A stretch of 16,459 nt of DNA. It comes from Paracoccaceae bacterium. GTDB lineage: Bacteria; Pseudomonadota; Alphaproteobacteria; Rhodobacterales; Rhodobacteraceae. The number at the start of each line of letters is the position of its first letter. Position 1 is the stretch's first letter. Below are positions 13,985-16,459 of this stretch, piece after piece. The notes beneath the pieces were generated by a model that saw nothing but the letters and a program-made list of their open reading frames with translations, had not been told where the DNA came from and searched no databases. The stretch covers positions 1 through 16,459 of the forward strand of contig WFPZ01000111.1 of assembly GCA_015487335.1 (NCBI GenBank). Direction: 5' to 3'. The position numbers were made by a program, and so were the translations under genes.

Positions 13985-15865
13985 TCAGCGCGCCGCCGCC
14001 GCGTGGCGGATCCCCAGAAGCCGGGCCTTCGCGCGGGGGTCCTTGTCGAACAGGGCGGCAAGCTGTTCGGTCATCGCGCCGGCCAGCTGCTCGACATCGG
14101 TGATGGTCACCGCGTGGGCGTAGTAGCGGGTGACGTCATGGCCGATGCCGATGGCGATCAGCTCCACCGCGCGGCGCTTCTCGATCATCTCGATCACGTC
14201 GCGCAGGTGCTTTTCCAGGTAGTTGGCGGGGTTCACGGAGAGGGTGCTGTCATCCACCGGGGCGCCGTCGGAGATCACCATGAGGATCTTGCGCGCCTCG
14301 GGGCGGGAGGCCAGCCGGCGGTGGGCCCATTCCAGCGCCTCGCCGTCGATGTTTTCCTTCAGCAGCCCTTCCTTCATCATCAGCCCGAGGTTGGTGCGCA
14401 CCCGCCGCCAGGGGGCGTCGGCCGGCTTGTAGATGATGTGGCGCAGGTCGTTGAGGCGGCCGGGCTGTTGCGGGCGGCCTTCGGCCAGCCATTTCTCGCG
14501 GCTCTGCCCGCCCTTCCAGGCACGGGTGGTGAAGCCGAGAATCTCAACCTTGACCTGGCAGCGCTCGAGGGTGCGGGCCAGAACGTCGGCGCAGATCGCG
14601 GCGATCGAGATCGGCCGGCCGCGCATCGAGCCGGAATTGTCCAGCAGCAGCGTCACCACCGTGTCGCGGAACTCGGTATCCTTTTCCACCTTGAAGGACA
14701 GCGGCGTGGTGGGGTTGGCGACCACCCGCGCCAGGCGGCCGGCATCGAGGATGCCCTCTTCGCGGTCGAACTCCCAGCTGCGGTTCTGCTGCGCCTGCAG
14801 GCGGCGCTGCAGCTTGTTGGCCAGCCGCCCGACCGCGCCCTTGAGCGGCTCCAGCTGCTGGTCGAGATAGGCGCGCAGGCGCTCCAGCTCTTCGGAGTCG
14901 GCCAGATCCTCGGCGCGGACTTCCTCGTCGAACTCGGTGGTGAGCACCTTGTAGTCGGGATCGGCCTCGGAAACCGGGGCCGGCGGCGGGGGCTCCAGCT
15001 CGGCCTCGCCTTCGGGCAGCTCGGTCTCCTCGCCCATCTCCATGTCGGACATGTCCTCCATGGAGACCTGCGCCTCGGTGGCGTCCTGGGTTTCCTCCTG
15101 GCTGTCCTGCGGGCTGGCGTCGGCCTCTTCGCCGGCGTCCTGCTCTTCCTGGCCGGTGCTGTCCTGTTCCTCCTCGTCGGCGCTGGCCTCTTCGTCCTGG
15201 CTGTCGTCGCTGGCGTCGGGGTCTTCGCCCAGCTGGTCGCCGTAGCCGAGATCCTCGATCACCTGCCGGGTGAGGCGGGCGAAGGCGGCCTGGTCGGTGA
15301 GGCTCTCTTCCAGCCGCTCCAGCGTCTCGCCGGCCTGCGATTCGATGAAGCCGCGCCACAGCTGCATGACGTTGTCGGCCCCCTCGGGCAGGGGGCGCCC
15401 GGTGGCCAGGTGGCGCACCAGATAGCCGGCGGCGGCGGCCAGCGGGGCATCGGCGGCGTCGCGCAGCATGGCGTAGCCCTTGCGCTGGGCCTCGTCGGCG
15501 ATGCGGGCGTCGATATTGCCGGCGGTGCCGGGCATGGCGCGCGCGCCGACGGCCTCGCAGCGGGCGGTTTCCATCGCCTCGTAGATCTCGCGCGCCATCG
15601 GGCCGGACGGTGTGTAACGGGCGTGGGTCTGGGGATCGTGGTAGCGCCTTTGCAGGGCGAAGGCATCGGCGGTGCCGCGCGCCAGCAGCACCTCCGCGCG
15701 GGTCATCCGCCGGCTGACCTGCGGCAGGCGCACCGCGTCTTCCGTCATTCCCGGCGGGTCGATGGAGTAGCTCACCGACAGATCCGGATCGTCGGCCATC
15801 ACCCGGGTGGCCTCGGCCAGGGCCTTCTTGAAGGGATCGGCAGGGTTGTCTGTAGGTTTTTTCAT
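13985..15865 (-). CDS. cobT: Cobaltochelatase subunit CobT
   Basis: Subunit of the ATP-dependent cobaltochelatase CobNST, which inserts cobalt into hydrogenobyrinic acid a,c-diamide in the aerobic B12 pathway. It has 626 residues, as expected. An N-terminal helical domain (about 1-205) is followed by a very acidic low-complexity linker (about 210-300, Asp/Glu/Ser/Gln). The C-terminal VWA domain begins near 403 with the MIDAS motif DNSGS at 409-413 and includes the later ISDGAPVDD block. It resembles the BchD/ChlD architecture, but the linker, length and cobS partner point to CobT. The start codon is 4 nt after the stop of the small upstream gene and has no good Shine-Dalgarno of its own. Translational coupling to that gene is therefore likely. 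The acidic linker gives long antisense open frames that are not genes. Confidence 0.95.
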   Translation of the reverse strand: MKKPTDNPADPFKKALAEATRVMADDPDLSVSYSIDPPGMTEDAVRLPQVSRRMTRAEVLLARGTADAFALQRRYHDPQTHARYTPSGPMAREIYEAMETARCEAVGARAMPGTAGNIDARIADEAQRKGYAMLRDAADAPLAAAAGYLVRHLATGRPLPEGADNVMQLWRGFIESQAGETLERLEESLTDQAAFARLTRQVIEDLGYGDQLGEDPDASDDSQDEEASADEEEQDSTGQEEQDAGEEADASPQDSQEETQDATEAQVSMEDMSDMEMGEETELPEGEAELEPPPPAPVSEADPDYKVLTTEFDEEVRAEDLADSEELERLRAYLDQQLEPLKGAVGRLANKLQRRLQAQQNRSWEFDREEGILDAGRLARVVANPTTPLSFKVEKDTEFRDTVVTLLLDNSGSMRGRPISIAAICADVLARTLERCQVKVEILGFTTRAWKGGQSREKWLAEGRPQQPGRLNDLRHIIYKPADAPWRRVRTNLGLMMKEGLLKENIDGEALEWAHRRLASRPEARKILMVISDGAPVDDSTLSVNPANYLEKHLRDVIEMIEKRRAVELIAIGIGHDVTRYYAHAVTITDVEQLAGAMTEQLAALFDKDPRAKARLLGIRHAAAAR

Positions 15866-15881
15866 GGGCTCATTGTTGCCC
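15866..15881 (-). promoter_or_regulatory. Hairpin over the small-gene stop, directly before cobT
   Basis: On the coding strand GGGC (complement of 15878-15881) can pair with GCCC (complement of 15866-15869). The loop holds the TGA stop of the small gene, and the cobT ATG follows immediately. Ribosomes finishing the small gene would open it. The stem is only 4 bp, so the structural role is an inference. Confidence 0.35.
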
Positions 15882-16064
15882 GAAATTTCCGCATGAAGCT
15901 CGACGAAGATTTGTGCTCGCTATGCAGAGTTCTACCGAGCCCGTTATATTATTGGCCCGTGCAATAAATCCCGACTGCATATGGATGAATTCGTACCGAT
16001 TGGTAAGAAAAAAGACTAGAAGGAACGCTGCCCCAAGAACCAGAATGGTTTTTTGTGTGGTCAT
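15870..16064 (-). CDS. Small single-span membrane protein between cobS and cobT
   Basis: 64 residues, family not identified by name. Residues about 7-20 (ILVLGAAFLLVFFL) form one membrane segment, so the rest (from about 21) should lie on the periplasmic side. RYEF is followed by RANNITGSVELC at about 36-47. This resembles the R-x-(N/D)-x-xTG-x-V-x-x-C pattern seen in many tiny membrane-anchored proteins of unknown function. A second Cys is at about 58. The Shine-Dalgarno AAGGAGT (complement of 16072-16078) is ideal, with 7 nt to ATG, which strongly supports a real gene. It starts 23 nt behind the cobS stop and ends 4 nt before cobT. The segment 15866-16087 is about 45% GC by hand count, against about 70% around it, suggesting transfer. 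A link to cobalt or B12 is not shown by the sequence. Confidence 0.72.
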   Translation of the reverse strand: MTTQKTILVLGAAFLLVFFLTNRYEFIHMQSGFIARANNITGSVELCIASTNLRRASCGNFGQQ

Positions 16065-16071
16065 ACTTGGT

Positions 16072-16078
16072 ACTCCTT
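16072..16078 (-). promoter_or_regulatory. Strong ribosome binding site of the small gene
   Basis: AAGGAGT on the - strand, 7 nt before the ATG at 16062-16064. It is the closest match to the consensus in the window and much better than that of cobT. Confidence 0.85.
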
Positions 16079-16087
16079 AATATGGAA

Positions 16088-16459
16088 TTATCCTAGGTTC
16101 GCGCTGACGGCGCTTTCGGGCAGTTCCTCGTCGAAGCAGCGCTGATAGAACTCGGCCACCGTCTGGCGCTCCAGCTCGTCGCACTTGTTGAGGAAGGTCA
16201 GCCGGAAGGCGTAGCCGATATCGCGGAAGATGGTGGCATTCTGGGCCCAGTTGATCACCGTGCGCGGGCTCATCACCGTGGACAGATCGCCGTTCATGAA
16301 GGCGGTGCGGGTGAGATCGGCCACCGTTACCATCTGGCTGATCTGCCTGCGCCCCTTCTCGGTGTTGTAGACCGGGTTCTTGGCCAGCACGATCGCCGCT
16401 TCGGCGTCGTGGGAAAGATAGTTCAACGTGGCCACCATCGACCAGCGGTCCATCTGCGC
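16088..16459 (-). CDS. cobS: Cobaltochelatase subunit CobS, C-terminal part
   Basis: The 3' end of the AAA+ ATPase subunit that works with CobT and CobN. About 123 residues are visible and the frame stays open to the window edge, so the Walker motifs lie outside. The visible part, from MDRWSMVATLNYLSHDAEAA to the C-terminus, matches the CobS tail, including VYNTEKGRRQISQMVTVADL and the AFMNGDLSTVMSPRTV region (arginine-finger/sensor side of the AAA+ module). CobS is normally about 320-330 residues. The end is followed by a 23-nt gap and the small membrane gene, on the same strand, and then by cobT. Confidence 0.93.
   Translation of the reverse strand, partial: AQMDRWSMVATLNYLSHDAEAAIVLAKNPVYNTEKGRRQISQMVTVADLTRTAFMNGDLSTVMSPRTVINWAQNATIFRDIGYAFRLTFLNKCDELERQTVAEFYQRCFDEELPESAVSANLG

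Noticed and set aside
14003..15967. Long + strand frame opposite cobT
   Set aside because: It is antisense to the acidic linker and VWA domain of CobT. Its Gly/Leu/Val-rich content is explained by the complement of the cobT codons.
16038..16054. Terminator-like hairpin on the + strand (AACCA/TGGTT followed by TTTT)
   Set aside because: It lies inside the small - strand gene, no + strand gene ends nearby, and the T-run corresponds to Lys/Gln/Thr codons of that gene.
1..16459. Prophage, IS element, CRISPR array, toxin-antitoxin or defence system
   Set aside because: No integrase, transposase, terminal repeats, spaced direct repeats or known defence domains were seen. Apart from the small gene in the cobS-cobT gap, the content is ordinary chromosomal genes.

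Overview
This window is a high-GC (about 70%, estimated by eye) piece of chromosome from an alphaproteobacterium, most likely a member of the Rhodobacterales. The basis is the gene order ddl-ftsQ-ftsA-ftsZ-lpxC-bamD-recN, the long Pro/Ala-rich linker of FtsZ, the Rhodobacter-like protein sequences, and the cobS/cobT genes of the aerobic cobalamin pathway. The lineage is an inference from recall of family sequences, not from a search.

Left part (1-8662, all on +): the tail of the division and cell wall (dcw) cluster. ddl makes the D-Ala-D-Ala dipeptide for peptidoglycan. ftsQ, ftsA and ftsZ build the divisome and are translationally linked (ddl/ftsQ overlap by 13 nt, ftsQ/ftsA by ATGA). ftsZ then stands alone, with its own promoter in a 176-nt T-rich gap and a strong intrinsic terminator behind it. 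lpxC (committed step of lipid A synthesis) and bamD (outer-membrane protein assembly lipoprotein) each have a promoter-like sequence in front. recN (DNA repair) follows bamD by 18 nt and probably shares its transcript. The block therefore couples envelope growth, septation and genome maintenance.

Middle part (8663-12058): a D-lactate dehydrogenase-like FAD enzyme on - faces recN, and diverges from a ClC-family chloride transport protein on +. The ClC protein keeps the gating glutamate but has lost several other residues typical of H+/Cl- exchangers.

Right part (12059-16459, all on -): in transcription order, the 3' end of cobS, a 64-codon AT-rich membrane-protein gene, cobT, and a three-domain Xaa-Pro aminopeptidase. 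CobS and CobT are the AAA+/VWA partners of the cobaltochelatase CobNST. The small gene sits exactly between cobS and cobT with an ideal Shine-Dalgarno sequence. The segment is about 45% GC by hand count, and its stop codon lies 4 nt before the cobT start, so cobT translation probably depends on it. A long imperfect hairpin lies between cobT and the aminopeptidase.

There is no prophage, IS element, tRNA/rRNA, CRISPR array or defence system in the window. The most interesting items are the small foreign-looking gene inside cobS-cobT, the channel-like ClC, the placement of the rare tetranucleotide CTAG at putative -10 boxes, and the structured intergenic elements.
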